Assembly (NCBI RefSeq): GCF_028640845.1 | Contig: NC_080548.1 | Span: forward strand, 21,343,821-21,407,820 | DNA: 64,000 nt | Source of the DNA: Ahaetulla prasina | Taxonomy: Eukaryota > Chordata > Lepidosauria > Squamata > Colubridae | Direction: 5' to 3' | In this document: in pieces, positions 21,700 to 32,254 of the stretch | Position numbering within the stretch: position 1 is the stretch's first letter | Layout: each line of letters starts with the position of its first letter | Program-made: the position numbers and the translations under genes | Notes under the pieces: generated by a model | Databases searched by the model: none | Seen by the model: only the letters and a program-made list of their open reading frames with translations | Told to the model about the DNA's origin: nothing

Positions 21700-22108
21700 C
21701 AATGCAAGCCAACACAGTTTTAGGCTGCATAAACAGATGGATAGAATCAAGATCACGTGAAGTGTTAATGCCACTTTATAATGCCTTGGTAAGGCCACAC
21801 TTGGAATACGGCATCCAGTTTTGGTCGCCACGATGTAAAAAAGATGTGGAGACTCTAGAAAGAGTGCAGAGAAGAGCAACAAAGAGGATTAGGGGACTGG
21901 ATATGAAGAACGGTTGAGGAACTGGGTATGTCTAGTTTAATGAAAAGAAAGACTAGGGGAGACATGAGAGCAGTGTTCCAATATCTCAGGGGCTGCCACA
22001 AAGAAGAGGGAATCAAGCTATTCTCCAAAACAGCTGAAGTCAAGACAAGAAGCAATGGATGGAAACTAATCATGGAGAGAAACAATTTAGAACTAAGGAG
22101 AAATTTTT
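21700..22108 (+). pseudogene. CR1 ORF2 C-terminal fragment
   Basis: Reads [20 protein letters not shown] and [20 protein letters not shown] from 21711 on, then a frameshift and MSSLMKRKTRGDMRAVFQYL. It breaks at AGGAGAAATTT and is joined directly to the right end of a family A MITE. Confidence 0.88.
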
Positions 22109-22178
22109 CAGAATTACTCAAAATTTCCGCTACCAGTTCTTCAGAACCTGTCAGAACCTGCTGGATTTCACCCCTGCC
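22109..22178 (+). mobile_element. Right-end fragment of a hAT MITE, family A
   Basis: Only the terminal 70 bp (GAATTACTCAAAATTTCCGC ... GGATTTCACCCCTG) remain, fused to truncated CR1. The left part was lost with the CR1 3' end, consistent with a deletion across the junction. Confidence 0.75.
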
Positions 22179-22798
22179 TAGAGGGCATCAGAATGTGGAC
22201 CACTGAAAGTAGAAGCAGAATGGAATGGGAGAACTTTGGAAAGGGCATGATGAAGTGAACAACTGTTGACAACCGTTTCCTCTTTGTTTAATCTTCCTTT
22301 TCTTTCGCTTTCTGCTTTCTTTTGTAAGCTCCAATGGGGGCAAGAAGCATTTTTCTTCTTTGTTACAGTACAGAGCATTATCAACACCTTGTGCGATAAA
22401 ATTATTATTCCTGTAATTATTTCCATTCTCTCAGCAGATCCGTGGAAGTTGCTATCCCCTTGTGCCTCATGCTGACAAGAAGTGTGCCTTTGATGCCAAG
22501 CCCAACACATCACAGATCATAGAAACTTTTGTTATTGCTTATAGAGACAGCGCAACCCATGAATCGCTAGGAAGACCCACACACACTGTGGTCGAAGGAT
22601 TTATGTTATTTTTTTTTAAAAAAATCGGTGGGTACTTCAGTCATAGTACTAAAATGATCATTAAGGCTTCCGTGGCTTTTTCCTGTAAAATGCAAAGGAC
22701 CCCATATAGAGAACAAGCTATGGGTACAAAAAGCTGTGTTTTCTTTGTCTAATGCCTGTCAGGAGCATGCAGCTCATGACTTGTTTTCAAGGTGTGTC
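22179..22798. other. No recognised feature
   Basis: About 620 bp with no repeat I recognise; short frames on both strands are unsupported. Confidence 0.5.
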
Positions 22799-22808
22799 TA
22801 AAGCAAGC

Positions 22809-23203
22809 GTAGTGTAGGGAAGCGGTGCAGGGGGGTGGGAAAGTGTAGGGACGCGGTGGCTCAGTGGCTAAGACGCTGAGCTTGTCGATCGAAAGGTCGA
22901 CAGTTCAGCGGTTCGAATCCCTAGTGTCGTGTAACGGGGTGAGCTCCCGTGACTTGTCCCAGCTTCCGCCAACCTAGCAGTTCGAAAGCACATAAAAAAA
23001 TGCAAGTAGAAAAATAGGGACCACCTTTGGTGGGAAGGTAACAGTGTTCCATGAGCCTTTGGTGTTGAGCCATGCCGGCCACATGATCACGGAGACATCT
23101 TTGGACAGCGCTGGCTCTTCGGCTTTGAAAAGGAGATGAGCACCAACCCCTAGAGTCAGGAACGGCTAGCACGTATGTGCGAGGGGAACCTTTACCTTTA
23201 CCT
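22809..23203 (+). mobile_element. Sauria/Squam1-type SINE
   Basis: tRNA-like head with A-box GTGGCTCAGTGGC (about 22856) and B-box GGTTCGAATCC (about 22910), body GGGACCACCTTTGGTGGGAA, tail CCTTTACCTTTACCTT. A perfect 10-bp target duplication taaagcaagc (22799-22808, 23204-23213) fixes both ends. This shows the copy begins 38 bp upstream of the usual AGGGACGCGG start; that extra part contains a partial repeat of the head (TGTAGGGAAGCGGTG). Sauria SINEs are thought to be mobilised by Bov-B. Confidence 0.93.
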
Positions 23204-23315
23204 TAAAGCAAGCCAGCTGTAATATGATGCACTTGCCAATTCTCTTTCAAAGCATATAAAGAGAATAGCTTCCAGAGGCACAAAACAAAGAATGTCATGT
23301 TCCCAGCTTTTAAAG

Positions 23316-23449
23316 CAGGAGTGTTCAGCCTTGACAACTTTAAGACCTGTGAACTTCAACTCCCAGAATTCATAGAATTCATAGCTGGCTGGGGAATTCT
23401 GAGAGTTGAATTCCACAGGTCTGAAATTTGCCAAGGTTGGATATCCCTG
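23316..23449. mobile_element. Fold-back hAT MITE
   Basis: CAGGAGTGTTCAGCCTTG ... CAAGGTTGGATATCCCTG. Perfect 8-bp duplication ttttaaag (23308-23315, 23450-23457). Confidence 0.92.
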
Positions 23450-23517
23450 TTTTAAAGTTTAATTTTTTTTTCCGCAGAAGTAAATCTTGAAGGAGGTCTA
23501 CTTGCAAAGAAGTGTCT

Positions 23518-23610
23518 GATGGTTAAAGATGCTGAGCTTGTCAGCTGGATAGCTGAGAGCCTAGGTTTGAGACCTAGGGTGATGGGGTGAGCACCCATTA
23601 CTTGCCAACG
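23518..23610 (+). mobile_element. SINE head fragment
   Basis: ATGGTTAAAGATGCTGAGC ... GGTTTGAGACCTAG ... GGGGTGAGCACCCATTACTTG parallels the tRNA-like head and first body bases of the Sauria SINE at 22809. The rest is missing. Confidence 0.5.
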
Positions 23611-23875
23611 TTGTAGCTGCGTCTTCTGCTTCGTATACATCTTTGTTTTTATGGCTTCTGAACGTTTGCCAGGAAGGGCCTTTGGCAGTTTGCCTAATTC
23701 GACTAAGGTTTGTGAGATAACTGAGGAATTTGTGTTGGGAAGCATTTGTTTTACTTTGAGTTGAACGAAGCTGGGAATGAAGAAATTCCCAGCTGTTCAA
23801 CTAAAGTTTGTTTTTCCACAGACAAAGTTTATTACTACCTACTTGGGCCTGGGTCACAACAGATGGGATGAATGA

Positions 23876-24178
23876 GTAGCATGATGGCCTAGTGGTGAAG
23901 ATGCTCACCTCCCACTTGGAAGGTTGAGAGTTCAATCCTAGGTAATGGCAGTTGTTTCTCTCCTAGGGCACAAAGAAAAAAAATATCTGCTGCGGACTCC
24001 ACATGGCATCAGGAAGGGCATTCAGCCAGTAAATGCAAACTCCATCCATCCAGTCACCCCAACTTTATTCCGAACTAAGGAATTACAGGGTCATAAAAAG
24101 GGAGTTATCGGAGTGGAACAAGGCCTACACCTCTCTGGCCCACTCATTCTTTTAAGGTCTGTGCAACTGAACTGAACT
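23876..24178 (+). mobile_element. tRNA-derived SINE with a Bov-B-like end
   Basis: A-box-like TGGCCTAGTGGTGAAG and B-box-like GAGAGTTCAATCCTA head. Ends CAACTGAACTGAAC, resembling Bov-B 3' termini. The body contains CATGGCATCAGGAAGGGCAT. A 76-codon frame in it is not a gene. Confidence 0.65.
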
Positions 24179-24484
24179 AAGCATCTTTAATGTAATAGTA
24201 CGGAGGAAACCTCCCCAGATTCTGCCACCAGTAGCACCGGGATTTCTGCGCTGAAAAAAAGATTTCTTGGTTGTCTCAAATAACTCCTCTCTTCTATAAT
24301 TGATCGTGCCATGTTTTTTTTTTTCTAATTAAACCTGCCCTACTCCCTTCCCCTCAAAAATACTGAAACCCAATAAGTTCCTAATTTCTACTACCCAATA
24401 ATCATTATAATTATTCCCCATCCAGACTCGCCTAAGCATGGACCAAAGTCTTCAAACACCTTTCACCACCATTTTGTTAATTTT
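24179..24484. other. No recognised feature
   Basis: About 300 bp, AT-rich, nothing supported. Confidence 0.5.
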
Positions 24485-24860
24485 TATTTTTATTTATTTA
24501 TTTATTTTGTCACAACATTACATATAAACACATATAATGAAAGAAAACAATAGGACAGGAACGGTATGCACTTTTGTGCACTTATGCACGCCCGTTATAG
24601 TCCTCTTAGGAATGGGGTGAGGTCAATGGTAGACAGTTTTTGGTTAAAGATTTTGGGAGTTTGAGAAGAGACCACAGAGTCAGGTAGTGTGTTCCAAGCG
24701 TTAACAACTCTGTTACAAAAGTCTTATTTTCTGCAATCAAGATTGAAGCGGTTAACATTAAGTTTGAATCTAATGTTTGCTCTTGTATTATTGTGATTGA
24801 AGCTGAAGTAGTCTTTAACAGGAAGGACATTGCAATAGATGATTCTGTGTGTTAACCACA
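24485..24860 (-). pseudogene. CR1-superfamily LINE 3' end
   Basis: Reversed copy of the family seen at 9070-9580: (TTTA)n tail first, then 3' UTR, then a reading frame (minus) with WNxxLPDSV- and DLTPFLRG-like text, frameshifted. Confidence 0.82.
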
Positions 24861-24862
24861 GG

Positions 24863-24900
24863 TCTGTGTGTGTGTGTGCGTGTGTGTGTGTGTGTGTGTT
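24863..24900. repeat. (TG)n microsatellite
   Basis: About 19 TG repeats with one TGCG interruption. Confidence 0.92.
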
Positions 24901-25399
24901 TCCAATATGTGACTTACTGATGATTGTTCTGCATGCACATCGGAGACTGAGACAGTCTGAACACTTAAGAACTCAACCAGCCATGCAAGGGACCCACCCA
25001 TCTGTGGGAGAGCAGTGGAACTGGGGAGGACAATCTCTATGGTCTATGGTTCAAATAGAGACAGGCCACACCTATACTTTAAAGCACCCATGCCTTGCAT
25101 CAAAGGGTTTTGTGTTCCCTTTCAGCTTGGAGATTATAAAGCGTCCACTTTTACAGACAGCATTGGGCCAGGTAGACCAGTATCCTAACTCGCTGGCTGA
25201 GTTTATATACTACGTTCGGTGGTGGTTTGCTTTAAAACATGGCTTGTTAGCTAATAGTAAACCATAAACAACAGTTGACTAACTTCAGTAGTTTGGTGAT
25301 ATATATAAATCAGCCCCATTCCATCACTTTAAAAAAAAATAATCTCCCTGTTTTGTTCACTAAACGGCTTTTAAAATAAAAGATCTAGAAAGTAAATTG
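24901..25399. other. No recognised feature
   Basis: About 500 bp; a 142-codon frame begins in the TG run and has no recognisable domain. Confidence 0.5.
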
Positions 25400-25492
25400 T
25401 CCTTCTCTCTCTCTCTCTCTCTCCCTCCCTCTCTCTTTCCCTCCCTCTCCATCTCCCCCTCTCCCTTTCTCCCTCCCTCCCCACCCTCTGTC
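25400..25492. repeat. Polypyrimidine (CT)n tract
   Basis: CTCTCT and CCCT units, similar in make-up to 20221-20845 but shorter. Confidence 0.9.
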
Positions 25493-26186
25493 TAATTTTT
25501 CTGTGTTACTTCCTTTACACTTGGTGCCATATTTCTATTAATAACTGGAACTGTTCCAAGCCAGGGGTAGGCAGGCAGTATTTTTCAACCCGAAGAATCG
25601 TCCCCGAACAGAAGAAAGAATTGACTGAAATAACGCAACCAAATCCAGAATAAGATAGAGATAAGATCAAAAATATGGAAGATGCCATATCCTCCCCTTC
25701 CTCCAAAACCAAACCGACCATAAAAGCATCTCATGCTTTTTCAATATTTTCCATTTTTAATTTAAAAAAAAAACAGGCAACATTAAAACCGCCAGCACAC
25801 AGACGTAAACATTCTCACAGCTATCGTATTAAGCTTCTGTATTATATCTGCTGCTTTGTACTTTAAATTTGGGGGCCTTAGAATAATGTTTCTTATTGTT
25901 ATTGTGAGCTGCCTAGAACGTCATGGGACTATTCAGCATAGAAGCGACTTAAATAAAATCATAAAATAAGGGTGCTGGTGCTGACATTGGTGCTGTGACA
26001 AATACCTGTGAATTAGAGGCCCATTTGTGGGTGGAAGATAAGATAAAAGGACGCATCTCCATAACAATCTCAGATGCGGGCTTGAACCGACGGAAAAGAA
26101 CCCTTTTTAATCAGTCTTTCCCAATCCGATGCATTCCAGTTCTGCTGAATTGCAGCTCCCATAATCTTTAGCCTGCTGATTAGAAA
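25493..26186. other. Mostly unassigned; relic LINE/SINE 3' end
   Basis: 25895-25975 (GTGAGCTGCCTAGAACGTCA ... CTTAAATAAAATC) resembles an old L2-related 3' end. The rest is unrecognised. Confidence 0.35.
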
Positions 26187-26188
26187 TA

Positions 26189-26561
26189 CAGGTAGTCCTT
26201 GATTTACAACAATTTATTTATTTAGCGACAGTTTGAAGTTGCAACAGCACTGGAAAAAAAGAGACTTATGACCATTTTGCACAACTTACAACTGTGGCAG
26301 CATCCCCGTGGTCCCGTGATCAGAATTCAAATGCTTAGCAACTGGCATGTATTTATGACATGACCTGGGGTCATGCATGATCCCTTTGGCGACCTTCTTA
26401 CAAGCAAAGTCAGGTTCACTTAACAACCGTGTTACTAACTTAAGAACTGCAGTGATTCACTTAGTAACCGTGGCAAGAAAGGTCAGAAAATGGGGCGAAA
26501 CTCACTTAACAACTGCCTTGCTTAGTGGGTTCGATTGTGGTTGTAAGTCAAGGACCAGCTG
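26189..26561. mobile_element. Tigger/pogo-like MITE
   Basis: CAGGTAGTCCTTGATTTAC ... GTAAGTCAAGGACCAGCTG between TA dinucleotides (26187-26188, 26562-26563). 373 bp, uninterrupted, so a good reference for the family. Confidence 0.85.
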
Positions 26562-26563
26562 TA

Positions 26564-27003
26564 AAGGGAGCTATATACCAATATAGGTAGAATATAGGAG
26601 TTCATGGTGCTTTAAGGTTATTATTATTTATTAAATTTGTTTGCCAGCCATCTCACCACAAAGCAATTCTATTTTTCTGTGGATCGCTATCCTTAAGAAA
26701 GCAAACACATATAGAAGAACAGGTTTTTCTGCATGTTGCTTTAATCGTTTTTATCTTTTAAAAGTCCTGGGCTTTTGATTCATTTTGGTCAAAATTTGTC
26801 CATTAGCTAAAAAAAAGTAACCTCTAAGTTTTGAATAGGTCCAACAGGAATTGACCGATACTTTCTAAATGAACTTTCTGTTTCGACTTTTAAATTTCAG
26901 AATAGTTTGGTCTTGTTCTCCCGATTAAGAGCTTCCATGAAATTTAGGATAAACAAAGACTGCTGTCTTGAATGAGTAAATCTGAGAATGATCTAACAGA
27001 GGA
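26564..27003. other. No recognised feature
   Basis: About 440 bp of AT-rich DNA, nothing supported. Confidence 0.5.
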
Positions 27004-27165
27004 AAATAGAATAGAATAGAATAGAATAGAATAGAATAGAATAGAATAGAATAGAATAGAATAGAATAGAATAGAATAGAATAGAATAGAATAGAATAGA
27101 ATTTTTTATTGGCCAAGTGTGATTGGACACACAAGGAATTTTTCTTGGTGCATACGCTCTCATAT
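27004..27165 (-). mobile_element. CR1-L3 3' tail with (AGAAT)n
   Basis: About 99 bp of AGAAT pentamers (27004-27102) joined to the 3' UTR end (TTTATTGGCCAAGTGTGATT), truncated after some 60 bp. Confidence 0.92.
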
Positions 27166-27313
27166 GTTGCTCAGGGTTGGACCATAGGGTCTTTGCTGCT
27201 CTCTGAGCTTGGTAGTTTCATTACAAACATTACATTAATACAATTTGATAATGTCAGCAGGAAAACAACAAAGCTCAGAGACCACCAAGGACTCCACTGA
27301 AGATGGTCTAGTC

Positions 27314-28245
27314 CCGTGATGGTGAACCAATGGCACAAATGCCCAAAGTGGCATGCGAAGCCAGGTCGCCCGGCACGCGTGGCCTTGCCTGTTTCTCATC
27401 TGGCTTTCTGGTGTGCATATGCACATGATGATCAGCTGTCCATGTGCACGGCATTGCCAAAAACCGGTGTGCACATGCGTGCCAGCCAACCATTTGTCAG
27501 GTGCGCATGCGCACCGGAACATGGAAATTCGGCTTTTCCAGAGCGTGATCCCTTCGCACACATGGCAGTGCTGAAAACTGGCCTGCGCATGCGCACTGGC
27601 CAGCTGATTGTTGGGGGTGCATGCACGCTAGAACCCAAAAGTTTGGCTTTTCCGGAGCACGTGCGTGCGCATGCGACGTTTCCGTGTGACCTTTTCGGCA
27701 CTCAGTGTGTTGTGTCTTGCCCGCTCTCACCGCAGCCGGGGTCTGCTTATCTGCTTCCGAATGCTGAGGAATGTCCTAGTATGCCTCCCGACCCCAGCCC
27801 TGGCTCCATGCCCAGACAGGCTGCGGAGGAGGGAGCACCTCCCGGCCCCAGCCCTGGCTCCATGCCCAGGCAACTAGACCCCTCCCCCACAGCATGTGAG
27901 CCTGAGGGAGGTCAATTACCAACAGCTGCCGACTGGAGTGACCCTCGCTTCAGAAGAATTGATAGGCGGCGTCGTCAGAAGGAAGGGAGGGGCAGGCCTG
28001 GATAAGTGCTGAGTCATGGAGCCACACCCCATGGTCTATATAAAGGATCTGCTTTCTGGCAGTCTCTGAGTCAGGCAAAGTCTAACATATCTTGCTGAAG
28101 TCACTTTCTGGTCTCCTGCCTGCCTTGAGGACTTTGCTAGGACTTTGGCAGAGCTGCAGAGGCATGCCTGATTCGGATTTCCCTGACCCGGCCGTCAGCG
28201 GAGGAGTGGGACACGACACAGTGCTGAAAAGGTTCGCCATTACTG
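27314..28245. mobile_element. Non-autonomous hAT element hosting a solo LTR
   Basis: Starts CCGTGATGGTGAACC and ends GGTTCGCCATTACTG, the same termini as 17800-18613. Flanks gtctagtc/atctattg match only 5 of 8, so the duplication is not confirmed. The interior is rich in GCGCATGCGC-type alternating purine-pyrimidine. A solo LTR lies near its right end. Confidence 0.78.
27708..28218 (+). mobile_element. Solo LTR, retrovirus-like
   Basis: 511 bp starting TGTTGTGTCTTGCC and ending GGGACACGACA. Perfect 5-bp duplication cagtg (27703-27707, 28219-28223). A TATA box TATATAAA sits at 28037-28044 about two thirds along. The left part contains a repeated CCCCAGCCCTGGCTCCATGC motif, giving an open Pro-rich frame that I regard as U3 sequence, not a gene. 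No internal retroviral genes remain. A second copy is at 41853-42421. Confidence 0.88.
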
Positions 28246-28306
28246 ATCTATTGAATATTATTTTCATTGACTATTATGATGGCATTTAATAATACTTACT
28301 GTAACA

Positions 28307-28450
28307 GTAACAGAGTTGGAAGGGACCTTGGAGGTCATCTAATCCAACACCCTGCTCATGCAGGAGACCTATACTAGGGATTCGAACCACCGAACTGCCG
28401 TCCTTTCTGATCAACAAGCTCAGTGTCTTAGCCGTTGAGCCACCTAGTCA
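28307..28450 (-). mobile_element. SINE with tRNA head and CR1 tail
   Basis: On plus: AGTTGGAAGGGACCTTGGAG (CR1 3' end) then GGATTCGAACCACCGAACTG (B-box reversed) and GCCGTTGAGCCACC (A-box reversed). A composite of a Sauria-like head on a CR1 tail, or two adjacent truncated copies. Confidence 0.6.
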
Positions 28451-29238
28451 GGCTGTTCTCATATCTACTCCTTTTTCCCCCTAAAATGCTAAAAAAAAAG
28501 TATTCCATTTGGGGGCATTCTGGTGGAGAAATTCTCGCAGGCTTTTTTTTTTTTTTTTCCTTTTAGTGGCCACACTTCTGTATCCCAGAATCCAACAAAG
28601 CAATGCAAACAGGGGTTAAAAAAAAAAAGCGAGTAAAATATAAATGAATGAGGAAATTAATGATAATCTGAATATTAAAAACAGATGGAAGCTTTAAAGG
28701 TGCATATGCTTCGACATTGACCAGAAGTCTCTCTTGCATTATATAACCTTTGGATTTTTATTGTAAATAAGTTTTTTAAAAAATCCTTTCCTCTGATTAT
28801 GCATTAAGATTCTACTGGTTTTATTTGTTCTACCTTCCAGATCTGCATTTCATTCACTGTTTGACTGAGTTTGTATGGTATGTGCTATTAAAAATGTTCC
28901 TGCTCTAAAAATTCTATAGTGAAAATAAAGGTGAAATGCAACGAGGAGGGAAGAAGGCGCTCAACCGCAGAGCCTTTGTTTTGTATGCAAAACGGTTAGG
29001 TAGATCACGCTGAATAGATGGACTCGTACTATTATCTGGACAATCTGATATTCCTGTTACAGACAGATAAGAAGCTTCTGTGAAATGGGCGTCTCATGGG
29101 CAGAAGTGAAATTGCGGCAGAGGATAAAAGTTAGACGGGTGTTAACTTGCAAGGATAGGACATAAGGATATTTAGGCACAATTGTATAAGCCACCAGCTG
29201 TCCTTGACATCATTCTATTTTACAGTAATAGTGTAAGG
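28451..29238. other. No recognised feature
   Basis: About 790 bp, AT-rich with homopolymer runs, nothing supported. Confidence 0.5.
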
Positions 29239-29373
29239 CAGGGCTGTCAAACTCCCGGTCCGTGGGCCGGATGTGTCACGCGCTGGCCACGCCCACACCC
29301 GGTTTAGCAAAGGGGGGGGAAATCCTGATACGACACGTGACGACATCATGACTATATGAGTTTGACACCCTTG
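29239..29373. mobile_element. Short hAT MITE
   Basis: CAGGGCTGTCAAACTC ... GAGTTTGACACCCTTG, 135 bp. Flanks gtgtaagg/gtgtaaga match 7 of 8. Confidence 0.85.
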
Positions 29374-29505
29374 GTGTAAGATCAGGGCCAGAGTTTGTCA
29401 CCCGGCAAGTTGCAAGCTATTCAACTTTTGTTCTGCTTGAAATTATTTTTGAGATGTCTTTGCAACTCTTATCTAAATCATTTGGATGTAATTTACCGAT
29501 TAGAT

Positions 29506-29909
29506 CAGCGGTTCTCAACCTGTGGGTCGCAACCCCATTGGGGGTCGAATGACCATTTTCCAGGGATTGCCTAAGACCATCGGAAATATGGGTAGTATAC
29601 TTGCGAGTTGAAGAAGTTGACTTCACAAGCCAGCTACAGGCTCTTGAAATCGCTAGCCTAATCTGGCTTCAGGCGCGATAAACTTAATAGGGGAGGAGTC
29701 TCTGCTTTAATGCCTCCGTCCTCAAGGCAATCGCAAGCAGTTCAGATTGCTAGCCAATACGGCTTCAAGCATGATCAATTCAAAAAAACAATTTGTCGCT
29801 TTTTTTCCCCTTCTGCAGCTGCTGAGGCGCGCTGAGATCCTCAGGGGTCGCCACATCATGGGAAATTGTATTAAAGGGGTCACAGCACTATAAAGGTTGA
29901 GAACCACTG
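29506..29909. mobile_element. SPIN-like hAT element
   Basis: Starts CAGCGGTTCTCAACCTGTGG, followed by GTCGCAACCCC and CCTAAGACCATCGG, and ends AAAGGTTGAGAACCACTG. These are signature stretches of the SPIN (Space Invader) hAT family known for horizontal spread among tetrapods. Flanks gattagat/gtttagat match 7 of 8. About 404 bp, so non-autonomous. The middle contains a divergent partial duplication (CGCTAGCCTAATCTGGCTTC and TTGCTAGCCAATACGGCTTC). Confidence 0.82.
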
Positions 29910-29999
29910 GTTTAGATCCACTTGCCAGGCCAACTTGCAAAATCCATCCATCCATCCATATTGTGAGAAATGGAGTTATTCCTCTAAAGCAGGAGTCTC

Positions 30000-30099
30000 C
30001 AACCTTGGTCCCTTTAAGACTTGTGGACTTTAAGCTGGCTGAGGAACTCTGGGAATTGAAGTCCACAAGTCTTAAAGGGACCAAGGTTGGAGACCCCTG
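30000..30099. mobile_element. Fold-back hAT MITE
   Basis: CAGGAGTCTCCAACCTTGG ... CCAAGGTTGGAGACCCCTG. Flanks ctctaaag/ccttaaag match 6 of 8. Confidence 0.85.
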
Positions 30100-30208
30100 C
30101 CTTAAAGAATATAGCCTAAGTAACTACATATTGTACTCTTCCTATGTCCTGAGTTAACCGGAATTATTTTAGAAGTGTAAGACATTTAACAAGGGGAGGT
30201 ATGCATGA

Positions 30209-30602
30209 CAGGGGTCTCCAATCTTGGCAACTTTAAGACTTGTGGACTTCAACTCTGTGGACTTCAACTCACCAGGGCCTCTGGTGGCTCACACTGCTAA
30301 GACAGTCTGTTATTAACAGCAGCTGCTTGCAATTACTGCAGGTTCAAGTCCCACCAGGCCCAAGGTTGACTCAGTCTTCCATCCTTTATAAGGTAGGTAA
30401 AATGAGGACCCAGATTGTTGGGGGCAATAAGTTGACTTTGTATATAATATACAAATGGATGAAGACTATTGCTTGACATAGTGTAAGCCGCCCTGAGTCT
30501 TCAGAGAAGGGCGGGATATAAATGCAAATTAAAAAAAAAACTCCCAGAACCCTGGGAGTTGAAGTCCACAAGTCTTAAAGTTGCCAAGGTTGGAGACCCC
30601 TG
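30209..30602. mobile_element. Fold-back hAT MITE interrupted by a SINE
   Basis: CAGGGGTCTCCAATCTTGG ... CCAAGGTTGGAGACCCCTG. Flanks atgcatga/atgtatga match 7 of 8. Left arm contains a 15-bp tandem duplication (TGTGGACTTCAACTC, 30240-30269) just before the SINE. Confidence 0.88.
30270..30540 (+). mobile_element. tRNA-derived SINE with L2-like tail
   Basis: Head GGCCTCTGGTGGCTCACACT (A-box region), B-box-like GGTTCAAGTCCC, body AAAATGAGGACCCAGATTG, and 3' end AGCCGCCCTGAGTC/GGGCGGGATATAAATG plus A-tail. Complete copy; the tail matches the L2-type LINE 3' end. Confidence 0.85.
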
Positions 30603-30604
30603 AT

Positions 30605-31000
30605 GTATGACACCTGTTCTTAAGAAACAAGCCATAAAATGATGTTTGTACCCTTTAAGCAGGACAGGCTGACCCAAGCAAAATCATTGTTTCTGTAAAT
30701 AACATAAGGGAAGTAGGATCTCTGGGGGACTTTCCAGAGGAAGAAGATGGTGCTGAATAAGCCAGAAATATTATGTAATGTGTGAAAAACAATGATAGGT
30801 GGGGGCGCTGTAAGCGCCCTGTTGATTGTCCAAAAATGTATTTAAACCATGTATTTGGAGCTGTCAGATGTTCTCTCCCTTGCGGCAAACTCTTTTGCAA
30901 AAGCTTTTTGATATTCTTTTTTGAATAAATCTGCTTTACACTCGTTCATGGTATCCGTTTACATTTTATGGGGTTTACCGTTTTTGGACTTCTCACACAT
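30605..31000 (+). mobile_element. Possible solo LTR
   Basis: Ends in GAATAAATCTGCTTTACAC then ... CTTCTCACACA, the usual order of a polyadenylation signal (AATAAA near 30923) and LTR end. A GGGCGCTGTAAGCGCCC hairpin lies at about 30802-30818. The left boundary and a target duplication could not be fixed. Confidence 0.4.
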
Positions 31001-31092
31001 ATCATGACATGAATTTCAACAGCAAATGGCTTTCGCCTTCCTTCACTTGCCACCTTCTGGAAGCTTTGGATTTTATCTCCCTACAGGCCATG

Positions 31093-31823
31093 CGTCAGGG
31101 TTCCAAGTAACAGACCCAGCGCAATCAAACCTCCGAGGCGTAGGTCAGCGGTGAAATCCTCTGAAGTCTGCTACCGGTTCGGTGAGTCTGCTACTGAGCG
31201 CGTGCCCACGCAGCGCTAAAAAAGGAACATTTTGAAATCTTCTGAGTCTGCAAAGGTAAGTAGAACAGCGAGGGGGAGGGAATCCGCTGTGCCACATGAT
31301 TTAGATTAGCTAGAAAGCAGGAAATCTGACGATTCTAGCTAATATAAATCATGCGTCACAGCTGATCGTCGCCCAGCTGATCGTCAGAAATCCCGGTTCA
31401 GCTGAATTGGTAGCATTTTTTACTACCAGTTTTCCTGAACCAGTCTGAACCAGTAGCATTTCACCCCTGGCGTAGGTGCTCCTCAAAATACAGATTTATT
31501 AGGCATGTCATATTGGCACATCTGGAGAAAAACCGACTCTAAAGGTCCCGTGGTTTTCCCCAGCCAAATTAAAAATCAAAGTTCTTTTCCCCGGTCCACA
31601 TGTCCATCACATGGTCCAATCTGGTCACAACCCCAACCTTAGTTGGTTTCCATCCACACCTCTCCAACACCTGGTGAGTACGTCCTTGGTTCCCAGGAGA
31701 AATAATTTAATTTTGGCTACAAGTCCCCAGCTATCTCTATTCCCCCCCTTCCTGTTCCCACAACTCCAACCAGCATAGCTGTGGCAGCCCTGACGATGCT
31801 TCAAAATAGCTTCAAGGTTGACA
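31093..31823 (-). mobile_element. LTR (copy 1), interrupted by a hAT element
   Basis: Plus text runs CGTCAGGGTTCC ... CAAGGTTGACA, flanked by ccatg on both sides (31088-31092, 31824-31828). Without the nested hAT it is about 400 bp. AATAAA on the minus strand at 31500-31495. Diverged homologue of 31871-32254. Confidence 0.72.
31146..31469. mobile_element. Non-autonomous hAT element
   Basis: CAGCGGTGAAATCC ... CATTTCACCCCTG. Perfect 8-bp duplication gcgtaggt (31138-31145, 31470-31477). Subterminal CTACCGGTTCGG. Nested in an LTR. Confidence 0.92.
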
Positions 31824-31870
31824 CCATGCTAACAAAGAAGTTGTATTTCTGTACATCTAGAGGGCCCACG

Positions 31871-32254
31871 TGTCAGCGTTCCAGAAAACTCCCTCCTACA
31901 GAAAAGATTCCGAAGCAAGCATCTTTTAAAGTTCTTTATTGGCATAGGTAAAGTGGCACAACTGGGAAAACTCTGAATCTGGGGATACGGGTTTTTCCTC
32001 AGTAAGACAAACTCCAAAATCACCACCCCCTTGACCCCTCTGCCAATCGCATGCTCCAATCGCCAACCATCCCATCTCGAGACATCACTCTGGCCACTCC
32101 TTCTCCAGTTGTAGGCTTGGCCTGGCCTTGACTGGCAGGAAGAATGTTATTATGTCTAATGGCCCCTTCTACCAAATCCCCCCTCCTACTTTCCCACACA
32201 TTGGAAAGTGGCAGCGCGGAAGCCTCCGGCCTAGTATGGCTTCCAAAGCTGACA
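31871..32254 (-). mobile_element. LTR (copy 2)
   Basis: Plus text TGTCAGCGTTCC ... CAAAGCTGACA with 7-bp inverted ends TGTCAGC/GCTGACA. Flanks ccacg/ccatg (4 of 5). AATAAA on the minus strand at 31940-31935. Only 47 bp from copy 1. Confidence 0.78.

Noticed and set aside
22851..22925. tRNA gene suggested by A and B boxes
   Set aside because: It is the head of a Sauria SINE with full body, tail and target duplication; the same applies at 59294.
27316..28005. 229-codon frame rich in Pro, Cys and His
   Set aside because: It spans a hAT element and the solo LTR inserted in it, so it cannot be an ancestral gene.
27306..28253. 8-bp target duplication for the hAT element at 27314
   Set aside because: Flanks match only 5 of 8, close to what chance and decay could give; the element is called on its termini only.
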